This document shows positions 50,701 through 55,403 of a DNA stretch of 64,000 bases, one piece after another. The first letter of the stretch is position 1; the number at the start of each line of letters is the position of its first letter. Under the pieces are notes generated by a model, which was not told the origin of the DNA, ran no database searches, and saw only the letters and a list, made by a program, of their open reading frames with translations. The DNA is from Sphingomonas sp. QA11 (GTDB lineage: Bacteria > Pseudomonadota > Alphaproteobacteria > Sphingomonadales > Sphingomonadaceae), in assembly GCF_028473665.1 (NCBI RefSeq), contig NZ_CP098774.1, positions 3,810,501-3,874,500 of the forward strand, read 5' to 3'. Both the position numbers and the translations under genes were made by a program.

Positions 50701-53700
50701 GTAATCTGCTCCCCCGGTGGCCCGGCCATCTGTAAGTGCGAGGCTCATCGTAACCGCAGTGGTCGCGGCCTTGGAAAGGCCCACGCGAAACACGGCATAG
50801 CCGTCACCTTCGCCGGCAAAGCTCCTTCCGACCATTAAGGTCGGTAGCGCTGAGTTAGAGACGATTGTGACGGTAGCTGCGGGCCCGACGATCGACACGC
50901 CCGCTGCGTTGCTCAACGTGATGTTAAACTTCTCGTCTGCTTCCTCCAGGGAATCCTGGGGCGTAGCCACGATCGCTCCGATACTCCTGGTGCCGGAAGC
51001 TATGGAGAGGTTCTCCGATTTGACGACGAAGTCTGCCGTACCGAGCGCGATGTCATTATTGAGGCGGCCATTCACCGTGTAGCCAATCTGGTTGGCGAGG
51101 GACCCGGAACGGAGGTCGATCACCTGAACGCCATCGAACGTCTCGATTGTAGTGAGATCGTCGACACTGACGCCATCGACGAAGGTATAGTTGCCGATGT
51201 CGATCCGTCTCGAAATGGATCCGGCGCCATTCCCCACGAATCGGAAGAAGACCTCGGCGGAACTCGCGCCCGCTTCGTCTAAAAGAGACTGAAATCCGCC
51301 GAACCAGTCGGATGCATGACGCTTATTAATTCCGAGGTCGTGCGCCGCGGAGATTGCGATCGCGACCTCTGCGGTGAAGACGCTGCCTTCCTCGGCACGA
51401 ACCAGCGACGACACGATTGCCTCATTGCCGACAACGCCCGAGTATCTTTGCGCAGCCGTTATGTTGCCGATAAGCACGTTGAGGTCGAATTCCGCGCCAA
51501 CGACGGAATTGACTTCGAGCGTGCGATATATTGCCCGTTTTACGTAGATATCGCCGCCGACAAGCTGGAAGTCAGGATCGGCCAGTCCTTGGTATATCCC
51601 ATAAGCAATAAGCTTGCCCGCACCGTCTTTACCTGAGAAGCGGCGCGTGATCGCCCCCTCGTCTCTCGTCGATACGGGACGATAGACGAAATCAGATTTC
51701 CACATCCCGTAATTGCCGGTCTGAACCAACTCCGGATTGGCCAATCTCGAGCCACTTGCGACCAGCAAATTGTTGAAAGTATCGGAAACCACCGATGCCA
51801 ATGACGCAGCGGTGTCTTTGGAGCCGCCTTTTCGAGCATAGGCATTCGCGACGCTGAACTCACCCTTCTGTTCGTCCCACGCGACATCGGCGCCCGACCT
51901 TGGTGTGCCACCGAAGATCGAACCGATCAGACCGCCGACGATGAACCCAAGGAACGCGCCTATAGCGGCTCCGATAAGAGCACCAACGGGTCCGCCAACT
52001 ATCGCACCAAAAAGACCCAGCTTCTCGGCGGCGATCACGCCGAGCGTAGCCCCCACAGCTGAACCGATCTGCCCGCCAATAGTGTCGAACGAGATGATCT
52101 CACTAGCCAGCTTTGCGCCCAGGAAGGAGCCGACCGCAGTGGCGATCATCGTCGGATTCACGTTGGCGAAGAGTTCGGCACTCTTGAGTACGTTCGCACC
52201 ATTGGCGATATTGGTCACGATCTGGCCGATTGCGGCCCCGGCAGCCGTGTTCAGAAGGTCTCCGGCGAAGCCATCGACGCCAAGCGCGTGGACCAGTTCC
52301 GCGGTAAGGAACGATGACAGGGCTCCGATACCGGCAGACTTCAGGTTGGCGAGGAATTCGCCATCGATATTGGCGAGAATTGAGCCCCCGCCTCCCGAAC
52401 TGTGGACAGCTTGAGCCGCCTGCCCGCCCTTGTCGAAAAACGCTAGGTTCAACGCGTCGCCGAGATTCGCGCCAATCGTCTTCAGCGCTGCGGACGCGAC
52501 AACCTGTCCAAGCACGTTGTTCTTGACGAGCGTGTTCCCCAAAATGCTCCCGAGTTGCTCGCCCGCATCTACGAAATCGAAGCCGATCGTCGAGTTGATC
52601 ACCTTGACAGTAGTTGGCTTTCCCGTCCCCGAGGTCACAGTGAGGTTGCTGTTTCGGTCGGTCGTGACACGGTTGGCAGAAACAATGATGTTGCCGGAGA
52701 CTTTCTCGGTCTTGGTTTCCGTCACGCCGGGAGCGACATCGTAAATCTTTACGATTTCCCCCTTGTCGTTGGTATAGGTAATGACTAGGGTCGATAAGTA
52801 GGCGGCCTCCTCCTGGGCAGAAAGCTTCTTGCTAACCCTGGTATTGATCCCGTCCACCATTGACTTGCGGTGTACGTCGAGGAGCATAGGGTCGAAATGC
52901 AGACCCGCCACTGGCACCATGGTGTAGTCCATTATCGAAGCACCGGTGGTTCCGGGCTTCTGAACCATCATCCCGGCGGCGACGAACTTCGCGAGATCCG
53001 ATTGTGAGAATGGCTCCGCAATCGCGCCGCCAAACGCTGCGGTTATGCCAGTGCGCAACCAGATATTCTCAAGCTTTGCGTAAGCCTGGACGTGAATGCT
53101 CGTTGCATACGTGGCAACGAGATCCGCGTAATCTTGCGCATTCAGCGGGGCAGACCGCGCGCTAAAGAATTGCTGCGCGGCGGCGAAACCGACGCCATAG
53201 CTATTGGGATCGGTTGTTTGTAGCTGAGGCGAGAAGCCCCTGATGATCCCGTCGGCTCCGGCCGTTCCGACGGCCAGAGGGTTCGAATTCACCTGGAAGT
53301 AATGTGGCGCACCATTGCCTCCCACCACCCAGGACAATAAATGACCCAAGGCCTCGTGTGCGAGTATGTTGACGAACAAACCTTGGTAATAAATCTGATT
53401 CGTCGCGAAATTCGGATCTCCGGCGCCTAAATCCGACAGGGGCGTGATGTTGACGAACCGATCGCCGTCATCGGCGGTCTCGACTCCGCCATTGACATGT
53501 TCGGGATAAGCGGTTCCCCCAGCCGCCGTGCCGCCGACAGTGAGTTGCGGCCGGGTAATAAAGGTCCCCGGCGCCGATCGGCTGGGCACCTGACCATTTT
53601 GGATGGCGGTTCCGGCCATCACATACAGCGTATCACCCGTGAATCTTCCCTGAGCGTCCAAGGAGCCGAAACCGGCACGCATGAGATCGAACTGCCCGAT

Positions 53701-53997
53701 AGGGTCGGGCGACAAAAGAATTTGGTCGAAGAAGGCTTTAGTCTGCAGGTCCTGCGTTATGAGAACAAGCTTCGGCAGGACGTAGGAAGTCCCGTCCGAT
53801 CGGCGGATCGTAATGCCGGTATAGGTATAGGTCGGCATCGAGTTGAAATTGTGTGCGGCAAGCGCACGAACGTAATCTGCGATCCTGACATTGGCCGGCC
53901 CAGTGACGTTTGGCCGGATCGCGTCGGCCGCGTCCAAGATCGCCCGAAGGTCCATCTTTCCCTGAACCGCCGCCGGCGTGGGGGTAGGAGTAGGCAT
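32749..53997 (-). CDS. Giant RTX/cadherin-like repeat protein (7082 residues), type I secretion substrate
   Basis: This is a single uninterrupted frame. Order from the N-terminus: Pro/Thr-rich start; unassigned globular region (~20-620) containing AHEALGHLL (His214, Glu215, His219); a glycine-zipper hydrophobic stretch (~660-700, GAIVGGPVGALIGAAIGAFL); Calx-beta-like domains (~970-1180); RTX nonapeptide blocks GGxGxDxLx (~1246-2383); two cadherin-like domains; 9 tandem 114-residue units; another RTX block (~3820-4100); Ig-like domains; 13 more 114-residue units; three ~170-residue units with EF-hand-like DLDGDGIEL and DRNGNGTID loops; and a C-terminus ending AAHFDYFAA, fitting a type I secretion signal. 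No Sec signal peptide is present. It is probably a calcium-dependent adhesin or adhesin-toxin hybrid. ATG overlaps the lipoprotein stop. Confidence 0.93.
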   Translation of the reverse strand: MPTPTPTPAAVQGKMDLRAILDAADAIRPNVTGPANVRIADYVRALAAHNFNSMPTYTYTGITIRRSDGTSYVLPKLVLITQDLQTKAFFDQILLSPDPIGQFDLMRAGFGSLDAQGRFTGDTLYVMAGTAIQNGQVPSRSAPGTFITRPQLTVGGTAAGGTAYPEHVNGGVETADDGDRFVNITPLSDLGAGDPNFATNQIYYQGLFVNILAHEALGHLLSWVVGGNGAPHYFQVNSNPLAVGTAGADGIIRGFSPQLQTTDPNSYGVGFAAAQQFFSARSAPLNAQDYADLVATYATSIHVQAYAKLENIWLRTGITAAFGGAIAEPFSQSDLAKFVAAGMMVQKPGTTGASIMDYTMVPVAGLHFDPMLLDVHRKSMVDGINTRVSKKLSAQEEAAYLSTLVITYTNDKGEIVKIYDVAPGVTETKTEKVSGNIIVSANRVTTDRNSNLTVTSGTGKPTTVKVINSTIGFDFVDAGEQLGSILGNTLVKNNVLGQVVASAALKTIGANLGDALNLAFFDKGGQAAQAVHSSGGGGSILANIDGEFLANLKSAGIGALSSFLTAELVHALGVDGFAGDLLNTAAGAAIGQIVTNIANGANVLKSAELFANVNPTMIATAVGSFLGAKLASEIISFDTIGGQIGSAVGATLGVIAAEKLGLFGAIVGGPVGALIGAAIGAFLGFIVGGLIGSIFGGTPRSGADVAWDEQKGEFSVANAYARKGGSKDTAASLASVVSDTFNNLLVASGSRLANPELVQTGNYGMWKSDFVYRPVSTRDEGAITRRFSGKDGAGKLIAYGIYQGLADPDFQLVGGDIYVKRAIYRTLEVNSVVGAEFDLNVLIGNITAAQRYSGVVGNEAIVSSLVRAEEGSVFTAEVAIAISAAHDLGINKRHASDWFGGFQSLLDEAGASSAEVFFRFVGNGAGSISRRIDIGNYTFVDGVSVDDLTTIETFDGVQVIDLRSGSLANQIGYTVNGRLNNDIALGTADFVVKSENLSIASGTRSIGAIVATPQDSLEEADEKFNITLSNAAGVSIVGPAATVTIVSNSALPTLMVGRSFAGEGDGYAVFRVGLSKAATTAVTMSLALTDGRATGGADYGTTLQISTDGITGWTNATSLTLAAGIKDYFVRIAVIADNGVDAEGHSTNIEGNETFTLTATVTAGTAALASGTSPVSGKGTIIDGTSPVPYVWIDDVVHHEGQLSAAWINSSKVASGTATVQYTTSDRTKLDISIAATVDAGDGNDTVYASNLGDNIFGGAGNDTLYGGRLDDWLLGGAGDDVLDAGTVAPEALGGDGNYLDGGAGNDILRGREGSDWLEGGDGIDVLTGGAGDDILAGGAGEGDDLKGGIGDDQYLVRLGDGADIAEDEAAGAPVAQPGGDYISQRFAGLLSGIIKKNWAGGAAGVTGKALQGGEDAIVFGQGIDMGNIMLVRSSTDSDDLIVRVMQTVDGVVSFSGTQLTVKNWFSDPFKRIEWLKFADGNEVRIGDITSFIIGGSGNDVLIGTAGNDFVYGGGGNDALYLMGGNDIGNGGTGNDMVAGDSGRDLLLGGLGADELIGGKGADVLSGDGGGDDLYGGNDADILSGGRGDGDQVVGGAGDDIFKYARGDGRDMMFDDFSANWQIAWTNGVWNATAGYTYNSATGEVTGPGGTFIRKNVGTAANPDLQWLGRFDYDSEAGTLRHFNPPAGASIVANAGIDTIEFAPGINIQDIVLWRPAGSNDLVLSIGSENTEFSAAGSIADSITIKDWYLSPGQIEKLAFYQTGILDISAGATNLIAGTDAANGTTAAPLAGTVMADWMTGGAGDDVLAGGLGNDIIVGNSGSDTLKGESGDDVIYGGAGNDSLDGGAGQDVLIGGSGLDTASYLSASAGVKVYLSGAVANTGDAAGDTFSSIENLAGGGGGDVLGGDDYDNELTGGQGDDTLLGGEGDDTYLWNVGDGADIIRDASFAIEEAVTASGTLAAGYTQTLWQCTWILQPGYWDRYYWRLQVTGPNGEVVYDYDRFAPNNADANQPDTPPAAYNVAGWLGGFAKTYGQQVTREKFDTTTDAGDDVLEFGAGVSLSDLSFITSGADLVVQFGGSATSQITIRNQFTPNGRIETLQFRDGLAVSLASVLTATNGAVLNGTSGDDLMMGQAGALADQLNGGAGHDVLSGGAGDDVLTGGDGDDQLEGGAGADRLDGGTHSATTVTSWGDTARYVRSAAGVQVDLRNTTTGQTGGDAAGDVLTGIENLTGSAFNDTLTGDDNGNRIDGLDGNNTLYGNGGGDVLVGGSGIDRLYGGAGDDAIAGGAGSDDAYGGDGNDRLDGGDGNDYFFGEAGNDSLTGGEGNDSLDGGDGDDIISGGNGIDNINGGGGKDTIDGGAGDDTLAGGDGDDVYIFGALSGRDAIIDMTGKNNIVFDSSVSFDQLWFSRSGTELQIGIIGSTTRVLLQGYFAPQYATLMRSVSTTTHTLFLGYATPLIDAMTAIQIQAPGAMPEAIKTQLAAFWYAGGKAPPQAAPIEIAINEDGATGLTSVGAIDPDENIQSYALGTAPTNGAVVVNALDGKFIYTPNADFNGEDRFSIMVKDADGQAKDVAVKVMVAAANDAPRNLRLANEAILSVVEGGPGSPTLVDSPIAQFVATDVEGDSFTFSLTDDAGGRFEITAAGLLIARDPARLNFEAAPSHVVGVRVVDSHGASSETRFTVSLQDRNEANSMHEGYGMSVSENVAVGTAVGTVAADDIDGVGTAFGQQRYYFLNGGAVSGTSADGRYTIDALTGVIKTASTLNFEAGTTGAMYTVVARDNQGLAGYREASSSVGISVTDANEANALPATYAMSVVENVAVGTSVGTVVATDIDSLGTAFGQQRYYFLNAGVAGATSSDGRYTIDAVSGVIRTAAALNFEAGTTSVSYTVVARDNQGLAGYTQASSTVTIGVTDGNEANAIPATYAMSVAENVAVGTSVGTVAATDLDSVATPFGQQRYYFLNAGVAGATSSDGRYTIDAMTGVIKTAAALNFEAGTTSVAYTVVARDNQGLAGYAEASSTVTIDVADVNEANAIPASYTMSVAENVAIGTSVGTVAATDIDGAGTIFGQQRYYFLNAGVAGATSSDGRYAIDAVSGVIKTAAALNFEAGTTSVAYTVVARDNQGLGGYTQASSTVTIGVTDGNEANAIPATYTMLVAENVAIGTNVGTVVATDIDSVATAFGQQRYYFLNGSTVSATSSDGRYAIDAMTGVIKTAAALNFEAGTTSVAYTVVARDNQGLAGYTQASSTVTIGVTDANEANAIPATYAMSVAENAAIGSSVGAVAATDLDGAGTIFGQQRYYFLNAGVAGATSSDGRYAINAVSGLITTATLSNFEVGATSASYTVIARDNQGAAGYTEASSTVTIGIADVNEANSIPATYAMTVAENVAIGTNVGTVAATDIDDAGSAFGQQRYYFLNAGVAGATSSDGRYTIDAVSGVIKTAATLNFEAGTTSVAYTVVARDNQGLAGYIQASSTVTIGVTDANEANAIPATYAMSVAENVAIGTSVGTVAASDLDGAGTIFAQQRYYFLSAGVAGGTSSDGRYTIDAVSGVIKTAAALNFEAGATSVAYTVVARDNQGLAGYTQASSTVTIGIADVNEANAIPATYAMTVAENVAIGTNVGTVAATDIDDAGVAFGQQRYYFLNAGVAGATSSDGRYTIDAVSGVIKTAAALNFEAGTTSVAYTVIARDNQGLAGYIQASSTVTIGVTDANEAPSVLNWAPSVSFVVERDRVASGTSLPAISLGSFAVVDPDTAGTPNSSYSYSVSDSRFEIVGDVLRLKLGAVLDFEASSVVAITVTATDQTATPFSIQRSIDIVVTDQDDVLEGDANANTLTGQQNRDRIYGLGGNDTLDGGAGDDRLEGGAGVDRLIGGAGADTLYGGDDSDTLIGGIGNDALYGGNNTTGVTDFLYGDDGDDLLYGEDGDDYLTGGNGADQLVGGAGVDYAAYQRVYEGVLATTAVTVDLATPSANTGAAAGDTYVGIEGIVGSPLGDTLLGDATANILLGIGGADTLRGRAGDDLLNGGAGNDILYGDDGADTLYGENGDDIIYGGAGNDVLIGGAGNDTLNAESGDDFLDGGAGNDILTGGVDNDTYVVTRASDADTIYNYDPSGDDIDVLGFQDTAGAIAHEDLWFERVGDDMRISVIGSASSVLIKDWYLISDPASRANYRVDFIVAGERYSTSINVEGLVGLMASKTKPATAAARDTLMGDLTYKAQWATHWGSNAAPVLSAIADQTINEDTTLSLTVTATDDITPNAGLQLSATVLSGSGLIAASGLVFGAPNAAGQRSLTITPNGNASGVATIRVQAIDAGGVISTEDFSVTVNSAPDQPVIAQFAGGSGTSGLAGIPLNLSVTFPDTDGSEVQEIWIAGVPVGVTLSAGTYDNSASVWKLSPAQASGLQVIAPAGWSQDLSLTVTARATEGGQTAISTATTTTVIVNAPPTSLAFSGSVDENAANAVTIGTVTAVDPDSGDTLIYSLLDNAGGRFSLTTTGTLKVANSALFNYESATSHSIVVRVTDSFGQFRDQTFTVAVNNLNEANSIPATYTMSVAENVAVGTSVGTVAATDLDSATTAFGQQRYYFLNAGVASGTSSDGRYTIDAATGVIKTAAALNFEAGTTSVAYTVAARDNQGNAGYTQATSTVTIGVTDVNEANAIPATYAMSVAENVGIGTSVGTVAATDLDGAGTAFGQQRYYFLNAGAVGATSSDGRYTIDAITGVIKTAATLNFEAGTTSVSYTVVARDNQGAAGYTQAASTVTINVADVNEANAIPATYAMSVVENVAVGTSVGTVAATDLDSVATPFGQQRYYFLNAGVAGATSADGRYTIDAVSGVIKTAAILNFEAGTTSVAYTVVARDNQGLAGYTQASSTVTIDVTDVNEANAIPATYAMSVAENVGIGTSVGTVVATDIDSVATAFGQQRYYFLNAGVAGATSSDGRYTIDAITGVIKTAATLNFEAGTTSVAYTVVARDNQGAAGYTQATSTVTIGVTDMNEANAIPATYAMSVAENVGIGTSVGTVAATDLDGAGTAFGQQRYYFLNAGVAGATSSDGRYAIDAITGVIKTAAALNFEAGTTSVAYTVVAHDNQGAAGYIQAASTVTIGVTDSNEANAIPASYAMSVAENVAVGTSVGSVAATDLDGVATAFGQQRYYFLNGSTASATSSDGRYTIDAVSGVIKTATVLNFEAGTTSVAYTVVARDNQGAAGYIQAASTVTIGVADANEANAIPATYAMSVAENVGIGTSVGTVVATDIDSVATAFGQQRYYFLDGSTPSATSSDGRYTIDAITGVIKTAATLNFEAGTTSVAYTVVARDNQGAAGYIQAASTVTIGVTDANEANAIPASYAMSVAENVAVGTSVGSVAATDIDSVATAFGQQRYYFLNAGVAGGTSSDGRYTIDALTGVIRTAAVLNFEAGTTSVSYTVVARDNQGAAGYTQAASTVTINVADVNEANAIPATYAMSVAENVAVGTSVGTVAATDLDGVATAFGQQRYYFLNGSTASATSSDGRYTIDAVSGVIKTAAILNFEAGTTSVAYTVVARDNQGAAGYTQATSTVTIGVADANEANAIPATYAMSVAENVGIGTSVGTVVATDIDSVATAFGQQRYYFLNAGVAGATSSDGRYTIDAITGVIKTAAMLNFEAGTTSVAYTVVARDNQGAAGYTQATSTVTIDVTDANEANAIPATYAMSVAENVGIGTSVGTVAATDLDGAGTAFGQQRYYFLDGSTASGTSSDGRYTIDALTGLIRTAAVLNFEAGTTSVAYTVVARDNQGAAGYIQASSTVTIGVTDMNEANAIPASYVMSVSENGAIGTNVGTVAATDIDGAGAAFGQQRYYFLSGSAVSAISADGRYAIDAVTGLIRTAAALNFEAGATSVAYTVVARDNQGSAGYNQTSSTVTIGITDTNEANAMPASYGMAVTENVAIGTSVGTVAATDLDSAGGTFGQQRYYFLNNGSASAVSFDGRYAIDEVSGAIRTAAALDFEIGTPSVAYTVAARDNQGNAGFNQTTSAVTIGITDVNERHTLLSRSYASIEEGSQPPENTVVDARLMLNDPEGRTMQWRFADGGTESGIWKINGSTGEISLIAGSVDYEGLTEIWEEQEVPRTGNPNRWEEIDPVYEWVYRDKDPSRATFNLAVTATDLTPAPDGTYFTSTGIATISVTDRNEGPILTSRIQYYVKDDQEEGDIPFGLTARDPETRSDSGITFQILGFQATEYLISSTGPELGDIGGEYPELYLTPGGQLSFQIPGDGEWEGGVEHHAEGGRRTFFLDYLVNVLMTDPSGVSSTASIKITFVKQGRNSSIPPLVLDLDGDGIELVAAANSSISFDMDLDGIADRTGWVGGDDGMLALDRNGNGTIDDSSEISFIADAAGATSDLEGLRAFDSNANGFFDSGDARFGEFRIWRDINQDGISQTSELQTLSGLGIVQINLSLDLTGAQSTGENLIYGTTQYLRSDGTTGIAGDVFLAYDPSKAYSIAPPVILDFDGDGAGLMSLASSNVRFDMDGDGAAERTGWIEAGDAFLALDRNGDGKISDIAEISFVGDLAGAKTDLEGLKAFDSNGDGLLSALDARFAEFKLWFDTNSNGVSDAGEIRSLAEAGLASLSLSSTAPTRASGDENIIYGVGNFTRSNGQTGTLLDVGLAYVRGDGGFGSAVSSWTGDATPSTSNAPRNPAINVERQIFTNKSGKYMLSTLNGAVHVRSRKGDVDERSGLVGPATVLEFKNETFGVLTPFILDLDGDGVETRSMGDSKARFDMSGDGLNDDVGWVGKGDGFLVIDRNGDGLITEESELTFLSEKTNAASGLDGLAVLDSNKDGKIDATDTRFGELRVWVDRDGDGVTDAGELKTLAEHGIASVSLSARALNQNVKVGANAVAATSTFTRVNGAVGTLGAAVLAYRPTRMRTTDPVPTALSSGLGTRPAQVGRELDNGVVENSAAQVPVLSLAANGPGEGVQRSQDLPREPDVVPGTVAKDAGQPVLASQRLEAQFAALRRGLEGDLLENFIARMPIASLAANDVDERAQGAQDLPQEQAPSGPVEMSDLRPLLIAQTMAAFGARSGEGDWRERAGREAAHFDYFAA
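35932..40377 (-). repeat. Tandem array B: 13 units of exactly 342 bp in the giant RTX gene
   Basis: Markers such as the codons for QRYYFL recur at 36137, 36479, 36821 and so on to 40241 without a single base of drift, giving 13 x 342 bp. Each 114-residue unit runs NEAN.IPATY.MSVAENV, GTVAATD.D, FGQQRYYFLN, SDGRYTIDA, TAA.LNFEAGT, YTVVARDNQG and STVTIGVTD. This is a cadherin-like pattern with LNFEAGT in place of LDRE and acidic calcium-ligand positions. The outermost units are more divergent than the inner ones. Confidence 0.95.
41690..42540 (-). repeat. RTX nonapeptide block 2
   Basis: Dense GGxGxDxLx-type repeats (GLGGNDTLDGGAGDDRLEGG and onward, ending GGAGNDILTGGVDNDTYVV) form the calcium-binding parallel beta-roll between the two 114-residue arrays. 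A second part begins at LLGDATANILLGIGGADTLR. The segment after it (to ~41400) reads like the domain that closes RTX blocks, DNDTYVV...FERVGDDMRISV. Confidence 0.9.
42856..45933 (-). repeat. Tandem array A: 9 units of exactly 342 bp in the giant RTX gene
   Basis: The same 114-residue unit as array B, with markers at 43061, 43403, 43745 and so on to 45797; 9 x 342 bp fills the interval exactly. The first unit in protein order (NEANSMHEGYGMSVSENV) is divergent; the inner ones are near-copies of those in array B. This implies exchange or duplication between the arrays. Confidence 0.95.
46850..50260 (-). repeat. RTX nonapeptide region 1 (several blocks)
   Basis: At least five clusters of GGxGxDxLx repeats are separated by ~100-150-residue non-repeat inserts that each read like IEWLKFADGNEVRIGDI or IEKLAFYQTGILDIS, the usual RTX-associated domain. 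Two inserts contain the YLSASAGVKVYLSG / YVRSAAGVQVDLRN motif seen between RTX blocks in other large RTX proteins. Calcium binding outside the cell would drive folding and secretion. Confidence 0.9.
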
Positions 53998-54920
53998 CAG
54001 CGCGGCTCCGTATACAATAGATTGTTAATGACATAGTCCAAGACTTTCTCGGCCGTAAAAGGCCCACTGTAATAGCGCTTGAACCCGTCAAATCCTCCGT
54101 CTCCGAACTGTGATGACCGCAAGATATTCAGAATATCGAGCGTTATATCGGAACCAAAAACAGGTATATCTCCCTGCAAATGGCGTCGTCTTACTTCGAT
54201 CTCGGCCAATTTTTCGCTCGAAAGGCGATAGAGCTTCGACCGAATATAGCCTTGGCAATAACCAAACTCGAAAGGACCTGAGGCAGAGAAAGCCCGGCTG
54301 TCCAGCTCCGGCTTGGATCGGCACGCCCGCAGAAGCGAGTCGCCTTCCTCGCGCGATCCGAGCGGCAGGTCCTGCGGCTCGATCGGCACGTCCTGCGACA
54401 GACGTGAAGGCGTACTGCTGTTCGCTGCCAAACGATCCGCGCGCACCGAATTTGGCACGGGACCGTCGCCTCCAAAGGCGATGTCCGAAATGGCCCGCGT
54501 GCCGGCGGGCGCGGTAAGTCTACTCAGCCGTGATTTAGCTTCACTCAGCCCTGCCTGACGCGGACCTGAATCGATGGGAACGACCCGGCCTTTTGCCTTG
54601 CCATTACCCGGTGAATAGACCCAGAGTGTCCCGTCACTGTCGCTTGCGGCCCTGGCATAGAGAGTCTTCGATTTGGCAAGGTCGCGCGGAACCCCACGCC
54701 CTTCTTCGTATCGCACACCAAGCGCGAGTTGAGCGTATTTGTCCCCAGCCTGAGCCCGGCGCGCAAGGACTTGAAGATCGGCAGACGCTGTACCCGGCTC
54801 CAGCGAAATCCCCGCATATTCGCTGGAAGCGCAGCCACTCGCGCTAAGGCTCAGGCTCACACCAAGGCCCGCGGTGAAAACACCGCGCCATAGCCGCGCC
54901 GGCCAGAATCCCATTGTCAT
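53997..54920 (-). CDS. Sel1-repeat lipoprotein upstream of the RTX gene
   Basis: This ~307-residue protein starts at ATG 54920 (GGGGGTAAG upstream; the frame itself extends to 55004 through the conserved leader). A hydrophobic signal ends in LSLSASGC, a lipobox-like site, so it is probably a lipid-anchored envelope protein. Residues ~55-95 hold one Sel1 repeat (AQAGDKYAQLALGVRYEEGR, then GVPRDLAKSKTLYARAA). The C-terminal half is unique, with LLRACRSKPELDSRAF and a final YSGPFTAEKVLDYVINNLLY. Its stop overlaps the giant gene's ATG (ATGA), so the two proteins are coupled. It may help localise or retain the RTX protein. A truncated paralogue lies at 58596. Confidence 0.8.
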   Translation of the reverse strand: MTMGFWPARLWRGVFTAGLGVSLSLSASGCASSEYAGISLEPGTASADLQVLARRAQAGDKYAQLALGVRYEEGRGVPRDLAKSKTLYARAASDSDGTLWVYSPGNGKAKGRVVPIDSGPRQAGLSEAKSRLSRLTAPAGTRAISDIAFGGDGPVPNSVRADRLAANSSTPSRLSQDVPIEPQDLPLGSREEGDSLLRACRSKPELDSRAFSASGPFEFGYCQGYIRSKLYRLSSEKLAEIEVRRRHLQGDIPVFGSDITLDILNILRSSQFGDGGFDGFKRYYSGPFTAEKVLDYVINNLLYTEPR

Positions 54921-54937
54921 CTTACCCCCGGGCAGGC

Positions 54938-55205
54938 GATTCTCCCGCAAGATCCTGAAAGAATCCCACATCGCCCGACCGAGCAATCTAGGCAGACAAA
55001 CCAAGCCTGGTCAATGTCACGAATTGTTGTTTTATGTTACAAAAATATTACATGGCCCTGCGCAATAGCGCCCTTCCCGTGGGAGTATATCGCTAGCGTC
55101 GGTGCATGGCACACCTTCCCCGCATCGTCCTCCCTGGCCTTCCGCATCCCGTGACGCAGCGCGGCAACCGGCGCGAGCAGGTGTTCTTCGAGAACGGCAA
55201 TTCCC
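54938..55205 (-). repeat. Duplicated leader/transposase-start segment, copy 1
   Basis: This segment is highly similar to 57925-58193 with a constant offset of 2987-2988 bp. It contains the upstream leader, a promoter, an invariant 18-mer and the first ~33 codons of a Y1 transposase relic running in the opposite direction. It places related promoters before the RTX operon and before the FGE-like genes. Confidence 0.85.
54985..55052 (-). promoter_or_regulatory. Promoter and conserved upstream box of the lipoprotein-RTX operon
   Basis: TTGACC (55014-55009) and TAGATT (54990-54985) are separated by 18 bp. About 20 bp further upstream lies TGTTACAAAAATATTACA (55035-55052), identical in the second copy of the leader. 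The transcript leader of ~60 nt contains a GATTCT...AGAATC inverted repeat. The AT-rich box is a candidate activator site. Confidence 0.6.
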
Positions 55206-55403
55206 CCTTGCACCTTAATCTTCTGGTCAGGACGGCGGTGCGATCGCAGGTGGGAGATCCGGGGTTATTGCCTGACACCCAATCATACCCACAGCATCGC
55301 CGTGCCAGCGAACGAAGACGCGTTGCGCTGCACCTTTCGCCACTATGCCGGGCACATCAATGCAACGATGCGGATAACCGGCCATCTGTTGCAGGCCATC
55401 TGC
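55106..55403 (+). pseudogene. REP-associated tyrosine (Y1, IS200-like) transposase relic 1
   Basis: The start MAHLPRIVLPGLPHPVTQRG then GNRREQVFFENGN is the usual N-terminus of TnpA-REP/IS200-like transposases, with the HxH metal motif changed to HP. The frame then loses homology. AVPANEDALRCTFRHYAGHI and NATMRITGHLLQAI follow in another frame, and the region carrying the catalytic Tyr is gone. It is cut at its 3' end by the IS630 element. Confidence 0.75.

Noticed and set aside
53355..53375. HEALGH as a zinc-metalloprotease HExxH site
   Set aside because: The second His is at position 6, not 5, of the motif, so the canonical signature is not met; kept only as a lead for the unassigned domain.
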